A DNA stretch of 64,000 bases from Clostridia bacterium. GTDB lineage: Bacteria; Bacillota; Clostridia; Peptostreptococcales; Anaerovoracaceae. Location: the NCBI GenBank assembly GCA_900766045.1, contig CAAFTW010000055.1:1-64000 (forward strand), read 5' to 3'. Shown here piece after piece: positions 45,422 through 54,638 of the stretch. The notes below the pieces were generated by a model. It had not been told where the DNA came from. It did not search any database and was given only the letters and a program-made list of their open reading frames with translations. Each line of letters starts with the position of its first letter. Within the stretch, counting starts at the first letter, position 1. The position numbers and the translations under genes are program-made.

Positions 45422-47065
45422 ATGTCAGAGATTAACTTTCACGCACTGCAGAACGGAAGCGACATCCGCGGCGTGGCAATCGGCGGGGTTGAAGGCGAAT
45501 CCGTTAACCTCACCCCTGCGGCCTGCTCCTTGATCGCACAAGGCTTCCTGGTCTGGCTTTGTCAGAAGACTGGAAAGGCTCCGGAGGACCTGACCATCAC
45601 CATCGGCCGCGACCCAAGGCTCTCCGGAGAATCACTGCTCCAGGCCTTCACAGACGGCCTGAAACCCTTCGGCACGCACACCATCGACTGCGGCCTGGCC
45701 TCCACACCGGCCATGTTCATGTCCACAGTCTTTCCGGAAATCCACGCAGACGGCGCGGTTATGGTCACCGCCAGCCACCTGCCTTTCAACCGCAACGGAC
45801 TGAAGTTCTTCAGTAAAGACGGAGGCCTCGACAAAAAAGACATCGCAAGGATCCTGACTGCCGCCGAAAATAACGAAAAACCGGCAGCGCTCCGCGAAAC
45901 AGCTTCCTCTGCAAATGCTGACTCTGCCGCAGGCGCATCCGCATCTGCTGCTTCATCCGCTCAGACTCCGGCTTCTGCAGACGCTCAGCCGGATCTGATG
46001 GACCTGTATTCCGCCCATCTCCGCGGTCTGATCCAGAAGGCCGTACCGGGGGAAAAACCGCTCTCCGGCCTGAAAATCGCTGTAGACTGTGGAAACGGCG
46101 CAGGCGGCTTCTACGTAAACAAAGTCCTTCAGCCTCTGGGCGCGGACACTTCCGCAAGCCAGTTCCTGGAGCCGGACGGCAGCTTCCCGAACCATATCCC
46201 AAATCCGGAAAACGAAGCCGCTATGGCCGCCATTACGGGCGCGGTAAATACGAACCACTGCGACCTGGGAATTATCTTCGATACAGACGTAGACCGCTCT
46301 TCCGCTGTGGACGAGCAGGGAAGAGAAATCAACCGCAACGGAATCGTCGCCATGGCCGCAGCCCTGATCGCGGACGAATACCCGGGCACAACCGTTGTCA
46401 CGGACAGCATCACCAGCAACGAGCTGACCGACTATCTGGAAAACCGTCTGAAACTGCATCATCTGCGTTTCAAGAGGGGATACCGCAACGTGATTAATAA
46501 AGCTGCCGAGCTGAACGCCGAGGGAACTGACGCCCAGCTGGCCATCGAAACCTCCGGCCACGCGGCATATAAGGAGAATTATTTCCTGGATGACGGCGCT
46601 TATCTGGCGACGCGCATCATTATCCGCCTGGCGCAGCTGAAGAGGGAGGGAAAAAAAATTTCCTCCGTCATCGCGGAGCTGAAGGAGCCTGAAGAAGCCG
46701 TTGAAATCCGCATGCCGATCACAGAAGAAGATCACAATGCCGCAGGAACAGCAATCTTAAGCACAGTTGAAGCCTGGGCAGAAAAGCAGGATGCGGAGTC
46801 TTCTCAGAACCCAGACAACGGATCCGGTCTTCAGATTCATCTGGTAAAGCCGAATTATGAAGGCGTACGCGTCCAGTTCGGAGGGAGTGTACAGGGCTGG
46901 TTCCTGCTGAGAAAATCGCTGCACGATCCAATCATGCCGCTGAACATTGAAGCAGAAGAAAGGGGCGGCTGCAAACAGATTGCGGCAGAGCTTTACAAGG
47001 CCCTGGAAAACGTAACTGGAATGGACACGGAAAAGCTTACTGCTTTCATTAATGGAGAGCAGTAG
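45422..47065 (+). CDS. Phosphohexomutase (phosphoglucomutase/phosphomannomutase family)
   Basis: 547 residues in the four-domain phosphohexomutase layout. Phosphoserine loop MVTASHLPFNRNGLKFF (about residue 113), metal-binding DTDVDRSSAVDE (about 288), sugar-binding ETSGHAAYKENYF (about 377) and a C-terminal phosphate-binding domain ending FGGSVQGWFLLRKSLHDPIMP. Interconverts 1- and 6-phosphates of glucose or mannose. An Ala/Ser-rich insertion (about 158-185, SSANADSAAGASASAASSAQ) separates domains 1 and 2 and is probably a flexible linker. GGGG ribosome site; tightly after the phosphoribosyltransferase. Confidence 0.9.
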   Translation: MSEINFHALQNGSDIRGVAIGGVEGESVNLTPAACSLIAQGFLVWLCQKTGKAPEDLTITIGRDPRLSGESLLQAFTDGLKPFGTHTIDCGLASTPAMFMSTVFPEIHADGAVMVTASHLPFNRNGLKFFSKDGGLDKKDIARILTAAENNEKPAALRETASSANADSAAGASASAASSAQTPASADAQPDLMDLYSAHLRGLIQKAVPGEKPLSGLKIAVDCGNGAGGFYVNKVLQPLGADTSASQFLEPDGSFPNHIPNPENEAAMAAITGAVNTNHCDLGIIFDTDVDRSSAVDEQGREINRNGIVAMAAALIADEYPGTTVVTDSITSNELTDYLENRLKLHHLRFKRGYRNVINKAAELNAEGTDAQLAIETSGHAAYKENYFLDDGAYLATRIIIRLAQLKREGKKISSVIAELKEPEEAVEIRMPITEEDHNAAGTAILSTVEAWAEKQDAESSQNPDNGSGLQIHLVKPNYEGVRVQFGGSVQGWFLLRKSLHDPIMPLNIEAEERGGCKQIAAELYKALENVTGMDTEKLTAFINGEQ

Positions 47066-47238
47066 CTGAATGCAGCCAGAAAGCGGACTTCTTCATCCGC
47101 TGCTAATTCTGGAAATAAATCGGTAAAAAAAGCTGTGTGCAGCCCCCTGATAAAAGGGCATATAATTGCCTCATTTATCTTACCTGGCCTCTAAAGCACA
47201 GATACCGCAGGCACGCATAAACAATTAGAATCCGGAAG

Positions 47239-47287
47239 AATACCCGGCTGACGATTTCAAATAGAGATCGCAGCCGGGTATTTTTTA
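47239..47287 (+). terminator. Terminator of the permease-PRTase-mutase operon
   Basis: AATACCCGGCTG (47239-47250) pairs with CAGCCGGGTATT (47271-47282), then TTTTTT. Between here and 48511 (1.2 kb) no gene is supported with confidence; one long plus frame 47396-48064 has no good start or family signature. Confidence 0.85.
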
Positions 47288-48511
47288 TCCCGTTAAGTAA
47301 ACATTCTCTTCTGTCACAGCCTGACTTCAGCGCACCACAATCTCATTCTTCCAGCCGGCTGCACCGAAACTTGCGTATACAATATGCGGTAATTATTTTC
47401 CTATTTTGACGAGCACAAGTCCGTACATGCTGAAACAGAAGTATTTCGCAAATATCTGAATATTATCTATTTGCTATTGCTTGAGAACCATACGATAGTA
47501 AAAACACGGCCCAAAAAAGCAGGGGAGCGCTGCGTGGTCTTTCCGGATTATACAGATTATATTCTGCCAGACAGCGATTTATGCTGCATCATTTCAGCGG
47601 TCAAAATCCCAATGCTGCATATAAATTTCCGGCAGCTGATCGGGCGCTTCATTCCATTTTATGGCATCGCCGACGGACACCTTTTATCTTCGCCCGCACA
47701 CCCATTTTCTTTCGATAAAAATCCTTTCCCTGAAATTCTCCATGTAAAAAATGGATTCCTTTTTCTGATCCGATGCCCCAAAAACATTTCCGGACTGCTT
47801 ATCCACAGCGAATATTTATCCATATCACCGACAAAAAGATACGCAGGGGGTCATGTGCACAGACCGGGCTTCAATACCCGAAGCTTCTCTTCTGATATTC
47901 ATCCAGTTGGATCACGGCATCTGATTCAAAAGCGCATTCTATTTTCTTCGTCACGATTCGTCATCCAGATCTCATCCAGCACATGGCATTACACCTCATC
48001 GACGCCCCGTCCGCATCGTATATCGCCAATCAGCATTTTACTTGTAAATTTTTTTGACCGGTAGTATGATAGATATCGGCGAACGTAAATAAGCGATATG
48101 CATATTGTAAATGTACGATGAGATACGTATATAAATGCATCCAGAGAATGCACATATACAGGAGCCAGATATACTGCAGGGCAGGATTCAAGACGCAGAA
48201 TCCCGGAATCTTCCTTGGAAATTATTCCAGGAACCGGAATCATGCAGTTCCGCCTTCCTTCTATATATAGAAGCAGAAGACACCCTGCGGTACTTTTCAG
48301 CATGTGCCAGAGTCACACAGAAAACAGCCTGCAGATACGCCGGACTCCTTCCTGTTCATTCATCTGCGAGTGCTTTTCCGAAATACTCCGCATATAAATA
48401 CACCCGGCGCAGCTGGTCTGACGGCGTTCCGCTTATTTATAATTATCTATATATGAAAGTATTTATACACGCACAGAATACGCGGTATTTGCAAACGAGG
48501 AGAACCATATT

Positions 48512-48850
48512 ATGAGAATTCGTAAGAACAAAGACTATGATCTGCAGCTTGACGGTATCGATCTGGAACTGATCGCCAGCGTTTCCGATGCACTCGCTCA
48601 CCCGGTACGTCTGCTCCTGTTCCGGTACATCATGCAGCAGAACCGCAAAATGAAAAACGTATGCACCAAAGATCTGACCAACGTATTCGACTACGCACAG
48701 GCGACCATTTCCCAGCACATGAAACGCCTGGTAAAGTCTGGTCTGGTGGAAGTAAAGAAGGTCGACCGCTTCAATTATTACTTTGCCAACATGGGAGTTT
48801 TAATGCGCTTCTTAGATGCATCTAAGAAGTTTTCCATTGTAAAGCAGTAA
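48512..48850 (+). CDS. Small winged-helix regulator, ArsR-like
   Basis: 112 residues with one winged-helix domain: LIASVSDALAHPVRLLLFRYIM (helix 1-2), AQATISQHMKRLVKSGLVEVKK (recognition helix and wing) and YFANMGVLMRFL. No ELCVC metal site or other cysteine sensor is present except a single Cys (VCTKDLT), so it may sense something else or act as a constitutive repressor. GAGGAG ribosome site. No operon neighbour; its target is unknown. Confidence 0.83.
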   Translation: MRIRKNKDYDLQLDGIDLELIASVSDALAHPVRLLLFRYIMQQNRKMKNVCTKDLTNVFDYAQATISQHMKRLVKSGLVEVKKVDRFNYYFANMGVLMRFLDASKKFSIVKQ

Positions 48851-49311
48851 GTATATATTCGCAAATTATTCCTGCATTATCATTTTCATTTCATTTTGTT
48901 TCCAGTGTATACTCCAATGAACTGTGCTGGTAAATAGATCATGCAGGTATATTATTTCAATTATTTTCATTTATTTCTGACTATTATTTTTTCACATTAT
49001 TGTAGGATAAAATTCAAACGCATAGTAACGACACAAAATTCTGTAATCTATTTAATTTCCGCTTATCGGAAGAGATCGAAACAGCAAATCAGTGTCTGAA
49101 ATTTTTCCCGGTGCCGGAGGGAACATCCGGCAGCCGGGTGGGTTTTGTCCGGTCACGGATGAGGCGAAATTCCCGGTGCCCGCATTTACGGATCCGAATG
49201 ATCAGAACCCGTGTATACTGATCTGCGATCCCTGAAATTCAGGTATACTGTATTCATCATTCTAGGCCATTAAGGAGACCGCGCAGCCTCAGGCGTGCGG
49301 CCTGGTGACCT
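48851..49311. other. Gap between wHTH gene and cbiL
   Basis: No gene. A TGCCGGA/TCCGGCA hairpin at about 49112-49134, a minus-orientation GACAAAACCCA motif copy at 49139-49149 and two GTATACT sequences near 49213 and 49238. Confidence 0.45.
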
Positions 49312-50079
49312 TTATTTCGACTCCTCGCTGCCGTTTACCAGAACCAGTGTAAAGTAGCCGGTCTTCTCCGGCGCATCGGCGGCCTTCTCGTAGCAGGCCT
49401 GGTCGGAGAGACCGCAGTTGATCACGACAGCAGCGTCATCCAGGAGACCGGTGTTTCTCAGCTGCTCCTTCCAAAGCGCAGAATCGCGTCCTGGCTTCAT
49501 CACAACCTTGGTGCCCGGGAAGCGCAGAGCCTCTTCAACATCATCATACTGCTCCGGGATGATCATCAGCGGCTGGTCGGGCTGCGTCAGCATACGGTTG
49601 GAAACAGCCGCAGCGGCAGAAAAGCTGTTCACGCCGGCTACGGTCTCCACCGGGAATCCGGCATCCTGCACCACGCCGCGGACATAGCCGTATGTGCTGT
49701 ACAGACTGACATCACCGATGGCCAGCATAGCTGTTGTTTTCCCGTCCTGCAGACAGGAGACGATCTTCTCTGCATTTTCATGATGTTCGCGGTCGCGCTG
49801 CAGCTGGTCGCGGCTCATGGAGAAATCCAGATACAAAATCTCTTTTCCTTCGATATCTGCCGCCTGCGCTGCAATATCTAACGCCATCGTGTGTTTTTTC
49901 ATGGTTCTCGGAACCGCCAGCACCTCCGCTTTTTCAATGCAGCGGACCGCCTTCAGGGTCATCAGCTCCGGGTCGCCCGGGCCCGTGCTGACGCCGTAGA
50001 ACACCGGCTTTCCGTTGATTTCCGACCCACCGGCCACGTTACCGAGCTCAATGCTCTGAATCTTATCGTTCTGACTCAT
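49312..50079 (-). CDS. cbiL: Cobalt-factor II / precorrin-2 C20-methyltransferase
   Basis: 255 residues, SAM-dependent tetrapyrrole methylase. YGVSTGPGDPELMTLKAVR (near the N-terminus) is the SAM-binding entry motif, LAIGDVSLYSTYGYV and AGVNSFSAAAAV follow as in CbiL/CobI. It adds the C20 methyl group in corrin-ring synthesis. Start at 50079 has CAGGAGC; a 10-residue extension upstream is possible. It stands alone here, 10 kb from the lower-loop cob operon; the other ring genes are not in the window, so de novo synthesis is suggested but not shown. Confidence 0.9.
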   Translation of the reverse strand: MSQNDKIQSIELGNVAGGSEINGKPVFYGVSTGPGDPELMTLKAVRCIEKAEVLAVPRTMKKHTMALDIAAQAADIEGKEILYLDFSMSRDQLQRDREHHENAEKIVSCLQDGKTTAMLAIGDVSLYSTYGYVRGVVQDAGFPVETVAGVNSFSAAAAVSNRMLTQPDQPLMIIPEQYDDVEEALRFPGTKVVMKPGRDSALWKEQLRNTGLLDDAAVVINCGLSDQACYEKAADAPEKTGYFTLVLVNGSEESK

Positions 50080-50292
50080 ATCCGCTCCTGTCCTCTTCTG
50101 TTCTCCCATATCTTCTCATTCATTTCTATTTTCCCGTGCGCTAGATGAGAACCCGGACTGCCGATTTGTCACCAGTGAGAAATGAACTGTGCCATTGGTT
50201 CATCTGCCAGCCGTCCCTGTCGGAAACTGCCGTCATTCGGGGCATATGCTGCATGAAACACGTAAAATTGCAATAATTATACACATAGAGTT

Positions 50293-50685
50293 ATGTTTTT
50301 ACATTGTATTTGATCTTGTAATTTTTTGTTTGGGCAGAATCATGATTAATTTATTATGTTCCGAAATGCAGATTCATAACTTTCATAACAGCCAGCAGGT
50401 ATCCGTCTCTGCAGACCCGATCAATTGGTAAAATCCACATTTTCCATCCGATTTTCTCTAACTATCTGGGCATTTTCACATCCTGGCCGCTTATTGATAA
50501 AATATTAACATTTATCACCGGCTTTGAGACGTAATAACTAGAATTATTTCCCCAAAATTTACGATACATGCTCTTACGCATATTTATTCGTTTCGGACTT
50601 CTCTCAAAAAAAACGATTATTCCCAAAAAACGCGAAATCCTTCACACAAACATCACAAATCAACCGCTTCCTTCCGGATCCCCAG
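50293..50685. repeat. Diverged two-core intergenic element, copy B
   Basis: Cores at 50293-50360 (GTTTTTACATTGTATTTGAT, TTTGGGCAGAATCATGATTA) and 50578-50685 (ATTTATTCGTTTCGGACTT, ACAAACATCACAAATCAACC) match those at 27799 and 28080. It lies between rlmH and cbiL and ends about 25 bp from the rlmH stop. No gene in 50080-50708. Confidence 0.55.
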
Positions 50686-50708
50686 CGTTCCTCCCTGAAT
50701 GCTGCAGC

Positions 50709-51188
50709 CTACTTGTGATACGGCTCGTGCCGGATAATCTTAAAGCTCCGGTAAATCTGCTCCAGCAGAATCACCCGCATCATCTGGTGCGGGAAAGTCA
50801 TATCCGAAAACGAGAGCTTGAAATCCGCTCTTTTGCTGACGTCCGGAGAAAGTCCGAGGCTGCCGCCAATCACAAACACCAGGTCACTGCGGCCTTCCAG
50901 GCTCCAGTCCTCGATTTTTTCCGCCAGTTTCTCGGAAGACAGTTTCTTTCCCTGAATTTCCAGCGTCACAACCCAGGACGACGGACGGATATGCGAGAGA
51001 ATTTCTTCGCCTTCCTTTACCTTTACCGCGAGTTCGTCAGCAGGGGAGGGATTGGCCGCCAGCCTGGACTCTTTCAGCTCAACGATGTCCAGACTGCAAT
51101 AGCCGCCGAGCCGCTTGGAATACTCCTTCACCGCGTCTCTCCAGTAGGATTCTTTTAATTTTCCAATACAGATTACTGTGATATTCAT
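50709..51188 (-). CDS. rlmH: 23S rRNA (pseudouridine-1915 N3) methyltransferase
   Basis: 159 residues, SPOUT class. MNITVICIGKLKESYW at the start, VFVIGGSLGLSP (SAM knot) and the C-terminal FSDMTFPHQMMRVILLEQIYRSFKIIRHEPYHK (read in parts) are the RlmH signature. Modifies helix 69 on the 70S ribosome. Length is exactly typical. Ribosome site is weak. The upstream gene on the same strand is the walJ-like hydrolase, the same order as in many Bacillota. Confidence 0.95.
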   Translation of the reverse strand: MNITVICIGKLKESYWRDAVKEYSKRLGGYCSLDIVELKESRLAANPSPADELAVKVKEGEEILSHIRPSSWVVTLEIQGKKLSSEKLAEKIEDWSLEGRSDLVFVIGGSLGLSPDVSKRADFKLSFSDMTFPHQMMRVILLEQIYRSFKIIRHEPYHK

Positions 51189-51357
51189 AGCTAAAGATAA
51201 TATATACGTTTAGGGTTACAACTTGACTGTATTTTATACGCGATACACACATCGTTCATTCGCACGCGTTCGCTTTTCTAATCACCGAAACTATTGTAAT
51301 TTCAACGTTTCATGCGTGTATTCAGTATACGCCGATAAAACACTCCCGTTTTCACAG

Positions 51358-51437
51358 GCATCGGCCTCCCGCAGTTCCCGGGGCATCGGCCTCCCGCAGT
51401 TCTCAGGGCGTCGGCCTCTGGCCGGCTGGCCTTTGTC
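51358..51437. repeat. 25-bp tandem array (2.5 units) with adjacent GACAAAGGCCA
   Basis: TCGGCCT starts at 51361, 51386 and 51411, units of 25 bp (TCGGCCTCCCGCAGTTCYCR...). The variant motif GACAAAGGCCA (minus, 51427-51437) sits at the array end, 7 bp after the walJ-like stop. Confidence 0.65.
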
Positions 51438-51444
51438 CACGGGG

Positions 51445-52245
51445 TTAAATCGTCAGCAGCGGGGTAGGCTCGCTGCGTTTGGCCACGGAAAGGTTCAGGT
51501 CCTTGCCGACATAGTAGTCGTCCTCGAACAGGATGTTGCGGACAGTCAGGAAGGCCTGTTCCGGGGTATTGTTCTGGTGACTGAGGTGGGCAAGGACGAT
51601 TCTTGGCATGTGGTCGCTCTTATGCTCCTCCAGCAGCCGGCAGACCGTGTTCCCGGCAGTTTCGTTGGACAGATGACCGTGATCGCCCAGGATTCTCTGC
51701 TTCAGCGGGTACGGGTAAGGCCCGACACGCAGAATATTTACCTCATGGTTGGCTTCCAGCACCGCCGTATCCGACGGCTGGATGTGCTGGAACATCTCGT
51801 CTGTGACGATTCCGGTGTCCGTCATGATCGACAGCATCCTGCCATCGCAGCGGAAGGTATATGCCACCGGGTCTGCCGCGTCATGGGAGATCGGAAATGC
51901 CTGAATTTCAATATTTCCCACGGTAAAATGCTGGTTCCGGTCAATGGCTGTCGCGCGGTCCTCCGGAAGTTTATCCCGTACACAATCCAGCGTCCCGGCT
52001 GTGGAGTAAATTTCCGCGTTCGATGCCTTGCGGCCCATCATGCGGATGCTTTTCACGTGGTCCGTGTGCTCGTGGGTCAGCAGAATGCCGTCCACGTCCG
52101 GCGCCTCCATCCCGCATTTTTTCAGCCCCGACAGAATATGCTTTCCGGCGATCCCGACATCCACCAGAAGCGATGTGCTGTCCGAGCGCACCAGATAGCA
52201 GTTTCCCGAACTGCCGCTTGCAAATGAGCAAAACTCAAGTCCCAT
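51445..52245 (-). CDS. walJ: MBL-fold metallo-hydrolase, WalJ/YycJ-like
   Basis: 266 residues. Metallo-beta-lactamase fold with the metal motif LTHEHTDHVKSI (about residue 67-78), MTDTGIVTD and the C-terminal LAHLSHQNNTPEQAF. N-terminus FCSFASGSSGNCYLV is the YycJ/WalJ hallmark. Homologues are 5'-3' nucleases linked to coordination of cell division with replication and often sit near walRK and rlmH; here walRK is absent but rlmH is next. Start at 52245 is chosen by the conserved N-terminus and GGGGA upstream; the open frame continues 71 codons upstream in low-complexity sequence. Confidence 0.88.
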   Translation of the reverse strand: MGLEFCSFASGSSGNCYLVRSDSTSLLVDVGIAGKHILSGLKKCGMEAPDVDGILLTHEHTDHVKSIRMMGRKASNAEIYSTAGTLDCVRDKLPEDRATAIDRNQHFTVGNIEIQAFPISHDAADPVAYTFRCDGRMLSIMTDTGIVTDEMFQHIQPSDTAVLEANHEVNILRVGPYPYPLKQRILGDHGHLSNETAGNTVCRLLEEHKSDHMPRIVLAHLSHQNNTPEQAFLTVRNILFEDDYYVGKDLNLSVAKRSEPTPLLTI

Positions 52246-52363
52246 AAATTTCCGTTTCCCCTCTCTCCGTCTTGTATTAAGTAACACTCGGATTATACCA
52301 CATTTTCCGCTGCAGTCGGAGCTCACGGAAATTCTCCTGCGAACTTCCGGAAAACACGGTATA

Positions 52364-52540
52364 ATAGGGCGCGTGGACAAAACCCACCTGCCGCCGGCGA
52401 CAGCAAGAGGCCGAAGCACCGAAACGCGCTGCCCTGCAACGGAAACCCGCAACAGCAATCGCTGGCCGATGAACCGAGACGCGCTGCATGCTGCCGGAAA
52501 ACTGCAACAGCAGCCTCAGGCCGACGAACTGAGGCGGCAG
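52364..52540 (+). repeat. rnhA promoter, GACAAAACCCA motif and 55-bp tandem array
   Basis: TATAAT (52360-52365) is a probable -10. GACAAAACCCA follows at 52376-52386, then units beginning GGCCGA at 52409, 52464 and 52519, exactly 55 bp apart and imperfect. All lie in the leader of rnhA (gap 52246-52638). Confidence 0.6.
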
Positions 52541-52638
52541 ACGGAAACCCCAACACTTATATTTATTACAAAAGCATAGAAGCGGGCATTCATGCCGGCA
52601 TCTTATCATAGAAATCCAGAAATCAGGAGACAGAAATC

Positions 52639-53190
52639 ATGACCACATTGAGGATGTATACAGACGGAGCATGCTCGGGAAACCAGAGCGAGAAGAATTT
52701 CGGGGGATGGGGCGCCATACTGGAATTCGGAGAGCATCGCAAGGAGCTGCACGGGGGAGAGAAGAACACGACGAACAACCGGATGGAGCTGATGGCGGTC
52801 ATTCAGGCGTTTTCTGCACTGAAGAGAACCGGGCTCGATGTCGAGGTGTTCTCTGACAGCTCTTACGTAATGAACTGTTTCCGCAACGGCTGGTATAAGA
52901 ACTGGGAGAAAAACGGCTGGAAAACGTCACAGAAAAAACCGGTTGAAAATCAGGAGCTCTGGAAGCAGCTGCTTTCCCTGGTCCGTCAGCATCATGTACA
53001 GTTTTTCCGCGTGAAAGGGCATGTAAATATCGACTCCCCGGCGATTAACAAGCAGAAACTGTACCAGAAATTTGTGAGCTGGAATGGGACGCGGTTTACG
53101 ATGGAAGATTTCGAATATGTGACACGAATGAACAACCGAGCTGACGAACTGGCAAACATGGGCACAGATGAGGCGAAATTGCGCGGATAA
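52639..53190 (+). CDS. rnhA: Ribonuclease HI
   Basis: 183 residues. Removes RNA from RNA-DNA hybrids. Catalytic residues are in YTDGACSGNQ (Asp), NNRMELMAV (Glu), VFSDSSYV (Asp) and NNRADELAN (Asp), with HVQFFRVKGH as the basic hybrid-binding region. Slightly longer than E. coli RNase HI because of an insertion at about 133-155 (INKQKLYQKFVSWNGTRFTM). AGGAG ribosome site. Followed by a CTGAAAAT/ATTTTCAG hairpin at 53197-53215. Confidence 0.94.
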   Translation: MTTLRMYTDGACSGNQSEKNFGGWGAILEFGEHRKELHGGEKNTTNNRMELMAVIQAFSALKRTGLDVEVFSDSSYVMNCFRNGWYKNWEKNGWKTSQKKPVENQELWKQLLSLVRQHHVQFFRVKGHVNIDSPAINKQKLYQKFVSWNGTRFTMEDFEYVTRMNNRADELANMGTDEAKLRG

Positions 53191-53359
53191 GGTCTGAAAA
53201 TAGTAATTTTCAGCGGTAAAATTATCAAAAGCCTTCTTTCCAAGCCTCGTAAAAAGTGTTATAGTTGCAAATATGTGTGTTTGGTGAAGAAAACATCGTT
53301 AAATACTCATCAAACGCATCAGTAACTGTATCCTGGAAACGAATTAAGAGGTGTTTTTC

Positions 53360-54472
53360 TTGAAGAAGGGTTATATCTACATCGCCATTACTACCATCTT
53401 GTTCAGTTCCATGGAAATCGCGCTGAAGAGCCTGGGAAATGCGTTCAATCCGGTTCAGATGACCTTCACCAGATTTCTGATCGGAGGACTTGTTCTCCTG
53501 CCAATGGCTCTGCACCACCTGCACAAGCACCATCTCAAGATCACGCAGAGTGACCTTGCTCAGTTCGCTATGCTTGGTCTGATCGGTGTCACAATTTCCA
53601 TGACGCTTTATCAGCTGTCTGTCGTCTATACGCAGGCTTCCGTTGTCGCGGTTCTGTTCTCCAGCAACTCGATTTTCGTTATGATTTTCGCGTTTATGTT
53701 CCTGGGCGAGCCGATTTACCGGCGCAATATCGTATCACTGGGTCTCGACCTTGTCGGAATTTTATTTGTCATCAACATTCTTCACATGAAACTCAGTATC
53801 GCCGGTGTTATCTTTACGATGCTGGCAACGGTTACGTTCGCGCTGTACGGTGTCGGCGGAAAGAAGCCGACGGTGAAGTTCGGCGGAACAGTAAATACCT
53901 GCATGTCCTTCCTGATGGGCGGAATTGAGATGGTTGCGCTGTCTCTTCTGACTTACATCCCGGCCATCGCGCACATGTTCAACGGACTCGGACTGACCAT
54001 GTTCAGCAGAATCCCGATGTTCCAGGGTTATTCACTGCACACGCTTCCGGCATTCCTGTTCGTCTGCATTGGCGTTACCGGAATCGGCTATGCCTGCTAC
54101 TTCCTGGCTATGGAGAGTGTCTCTGTCAATACTGTATCGCTGGTATTCTTCTTTAAGCCAGTTCTTGCACCGATTCTTGCCTTCCTGATTCTCGGCGACC
54201 CGATGCCGGCTGCCAAGATTATCGGAATCTGCTTCATCCTCGCCGGATCTCTGACGAATATTCTTCCTCCGATGCTTGCCGGAAGAAAATCCGCAGACAA
54301 GCTGGATCAGGAGGCTGTACGCGCAGAGTACGCACTCAGCGAAGTGGAGGAACGCACGCGGGAAGAGAAAGAGCACCTGAAGAAAAAAGAATACGACCAA
54401 AAGGAAAAGCACCGCACCGCAGCTGCAGAGCGTGCTGCAAAGAGAAGCGCTTCTTCCCGCACGGCGGAATAA
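53360..54472 (+). CDS. EamA/DMT-family transporter, third copy
   Basis: 370 residues. Two EamA repeats with about ten membrane segments; RFLIGGLVLLP, SVVAVLFSSNSIFVMIFAFMFLGE and SLVFFFKPVLAPILAFLILGD are typical. More distant from the tandem pair at 40-43 kb. The charged C-terminal tail of about 70 residues (EEKEHLKKKEYDQKEKHRTA) is probably a cytoplasmic coil. A TTG start at 53360 lies 9 bp after GAGG; a GTG at 53351 would overlap that site. A strong terminator follows. Substrate unknown. Confidence 0.85.
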   Translation: MKKGYIYIAITTILFSSMEIALKSLGNAFNPVQMTFTRFLIGGLVLLPMALHHLHKHHLKITQSDLAQFAMLGLIGVTISMTLYQLSVVYTQASVVAVLFSSNSIFVMIFAFMFLGEPIYRRNIVSLGLDLVGILFVINILHMKLSIAGVIFTMLATVTFALYGVGGKKPTVKFGGTVNTCMSFLMGGIEMVALSLLTYIPAIAHMFNGLGLTMFSRIPMFQGYSLHTLPAFLFVCIGVTGIGYACYFLAMESVSVNTVSLVFFFKPVLAPILAFLILGDPMPAAKIIGICFILAGSLTNILPPMLAGRKSADKLDQEAVRAEYALSEVEERTREEKEHLKKKEYDQKEKHRTAAAERAAKRSASSRTAE

Positions 54473-54519
54473 AGGACGCACACTTTAATTGCGCGCACAT
54501 ATGCATATAGGAATGTGAA

Positions 54520-54556
54520 AATAACGGGGGATAACCAGAATTCCCCGTTATTTTTA
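54520..54556 (+). terminator. Terminator of the third EamA gene
   Basis: AATAACGGGG (54520-54529) pairs with CCCCGTTATT (54543-54552) followed by TTTATT. Confidence 0.85.
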
Positions 54557-54593
54557 TTGTCTATTCGTCAGACGACAACAAGCTTCCCGGGCA

Positions 54594-54638
54594 CCCACCC
54601 GACGCTTCAGCGTCGTGGAAGGGTGGGGTTCTTATCAA
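54594..54638 (+). mobile_element. IS200/IS605-type right-end relic
   Basis: A nested cruciform: CCCACCC (54594-54600) with GGGTGGG (54621-54627) enclosing GACGC-TTCA-GCGTC, followed by GTTCTTATCAA ending in TCAA (54635-54638), the usual cleavage tetranucleotide at the right end of IS605-group elements. No tnpA or tnpB remains. The histidine kinase sequence begins at the next base, so the element or a deletion from it removed the kinase 5' end. Confidence 0.6.

Noticed and set aside
47396..48064. Open plus-strand frame of about 220 codons after the phosphohexomutase operon
   Set aside because: Only a TTG start without a ribosome site, His/Pro/Ser/Arg-rich composition and no recognised motif. 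It could be a relic, but I cannot support it as a gene.
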